Source of the DNA: Anisakis pegreffii
Lineage: Eukaryota; Nematoda; Chromadorea; Rhabditida; Anisakidae
Assembly: GCA_035041965.1 (NCBI GenBank)
Contig: JAPYMA010001612.1
Span: 1-64,000 of the forward strand
Direction: 5' to 3'
DNA length: 64,000 bases
Position 1 is the first letter of the stretch. The number at the start of each line of letters is the position of its first letter. Under the pieces are notes generated by a model. That model saw only the letters and a list, made by a program, of their open reading frames with translations, did no database searches and was not told the DNA's origin. This document shows, piece after piece, positions 62,601 through 64,000 of the stretch. Both the position numbers and the translations under genes were made by a program.

Positions 62601-64000
62601 TTTATGATGAGAAATGAAATATGTTCTGAAACGAACGAACAGAACTTTGCAGTTGCAATTCAGTGGTAACATGTCGAATTATGTATGACGGCAAATGAAT
62701 GAATTAATTCTAAGAAATAGATGGATAAAGGTGTTCCAAGTTTAAGTTGTATCTCGTAACCGAATAACAAATTTTTCGATTTGATTTCAATTTTCTATGA
62801 TCATTAATCGCTAACTTAAATTGGTCTCATTGAGTGACATCCTTGGTGCATGGTATCTACCCTCGCGTTTTTGCTCTCGTTGTTGCGCAGTTGATCGGCT
62901 ATCTCTCCGACCATAAGTATCACGATCTGTTTGCACTCCACCTCGACTTTTACGCCTCAATGGATTCATTTTTCCAGCAGCTCCTTTACAATAAGGATAC
63001 GTCATATGATAAGAGGCGTCGTCGAGTGCGTCAAATGAAGTATTCTGAAAGCGAAATTCAACGCAAATATAACAAAGCGAAATTATCGCAAATGAACAGA
63101 TAAGGGAATAACAGATAAAATGCCACATCATCACCACTAATTTCATCCTGTGTCCACTAAACCAACAAATTATTTTCTATTCATTATGAACCAAACACAT
63201 CGAATAAATTTATTCACTCAAGTTCAGTGATTTGCTACATACATCACGAAAATCGTAAGCAGCACGAGAAACATGTGGTAGATTGTCAATACCAAGCAAA
63301 TGACGGCTGTAAACACCTTGAGAAAGTGGCTGAAAATAATTATATTTAAAGTAATCATCATCTATGGATAAAGAACAACAAAAGTATTCAATCGTTTAGA
63401 AAGCAACTTTGCATCTTCTTTCACCTGAATTGTCACAAATAATGCAAAAACCGCACACCTGAATAGACATTAAAATGGACCCCTGTTCCCAACGGAACAA
63501 CACCTCCCCCTTCAGTTTTTTGTTGCAAATTACAAGAAAGGTACGATGAAAAGAAACGAAAAGAAGAAAGGTGTCGTAAAAATGCCAACCGAATTGACTG
63601 AATCAAGTTTGTCGCGAACGAAACGACTCAAAGACTGATTACGTGGTAATGAGGTCGGTGTTCGCGGTGATAGAGTGGTTCCTGTTGAAGGCTGCAACTC
63701 ACGATCACGATCCACATAAGCATCGTTCGTAAACCTCCTGAAAATATCAGGAAATGAACTCAAAACAAAGTAACAAAGTAAAAACGTCAGGGTTACACCA
63801 ATCATACTAATGTTAGATATAGTATTGAGAGTAAAAATATTAATAGCGATAATGCAATTATTAATAATAACAATAATAATGCGGATAAAGGCGATGATGA
63901 TGACAACTAACGAATCGTCAACTCCGGCTTCTACCGTTTCAATGCCTTCAGTGACCAAATTCGCACGACTTTGTGTGGCTGGTAGACCAACAAAACTGCC
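59683..64000 (-). CDS. 3' part of a large unrecognised gene, cut by the window edge
   Basis: Seven exons join in phase: beyond 64000-63912, 63737-63590, 63329-63243, 63044-62861, 62436-62236, 61223-61050 and 59873-59683 (stop). About 358 C-terminal residues are visible. Order of segments: GSFVGLPATQSRANLVTEGI, ELQPSTGTTLSPRTPTSLPR, QSLSRFVRDKLDSVNS, PLSQGVYSRHLLGIDNLPHV, SRAAYDFRD, YCKGAAGKMNPLRRKSRGG, PPNAPRHPRRKSTEQELEEG, then an acidic stretch (YEVDIDEEERCDN), KRRIVKKFVVPEITL and a Ser/Thr/Glu-rich tail. The conserved-looking SRHLLGIDNLPHVSR block and Pro/Ser/Arg linkers suggest the cytosolic tail of a large signalling, scaffold or channel-associated protein; the family is not recognised. 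No membrane segment is visible. The last intron (59874-61049) is 1.2 kb, and the phase-1 joint across it reads through to the stop. Confidence 0.75.
61690..61850. repeat. TAA/AATA-rich block inside an intron
   Basis: Imperfect TAA and AATGATAA repeats in the intron between the 62436-62236 and 61223-61050 exons of the gene at the right edge. The Ile/Leu-rich frame across it is a repeat translation. Confidence 0.7.

Overview
The window looks like nuclear DNA of a nematode. It is AT-rich, with many short introns bounded by GT and AG, wide gene-poor stretches full of TA and AAT microsatellites, and leader-length acceptor sites just before some start codons, as in spliced-leader trans-splicing. 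The recognisable proteins are animal proteins. A parasitic or clade III-like nematode fits the long intergenic spaces, but the species cannot be fixed from the sequence alone.

Left part (1-12 kb): a four-exon Sds3-type subunit of the Sin3 histone deacetylase complex on the plus strand (932-1919) converges on a ten-exon pantothenate kinase on the minus strand (3549-6549). After a repeat-rich gap with one Cys-rich exon of a possible ShKT protein comes a six-exon KDEL receptor (10254-11689, minus).

Middle (11.7-42.7 kb): an 11.8 kb gene-poor stretch leads into a five-exon complexin gene on the plus strand (23508-28644). Its 4 kb first intron holds what appears to be an alternative first coding exon with its own ATG and a matching splice phase. 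On the minus strand, 31445-34059 encodes an unrecognised secreted-type, Cys-rich, single-pass membrane protein. The 34-42.7 kb stretch holds one orphan Cys-containing exon candidate and a block of AAT repeats.

Right part (42.7-64 kb): a VIP36-type cargo lectin (42688-44846, minus) and the beta subunit of the translocon-associated protein complex (46529-47760, plus) are divergently arranged. With the KDEL receptor this makes three early secretory pathway genes in one window. A 1,327-residue low-complexity protein is encoded by one uninterrupted reading frame (51922-55905, minus). The 3' half of a large unrecognised multi-exon gene (59683 to beyond 64000, minus) runs off the right edge.

Non-genic structure of note: a 148-bp inverted-repeat element flanked by a perfect 10-bp duplication (58282-58429); GC-rich fold-back repeats near 50.0 and 51.3 kb; and, between them, a 28-bp periodic array of small palindromes whose stems differ but stay self-complementary (50705-50844).

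Exon joints for the main genes were worked out by hand. In every case the GT/AG boundaries and the codon phase agree through to the stop codon. No homology search was run.
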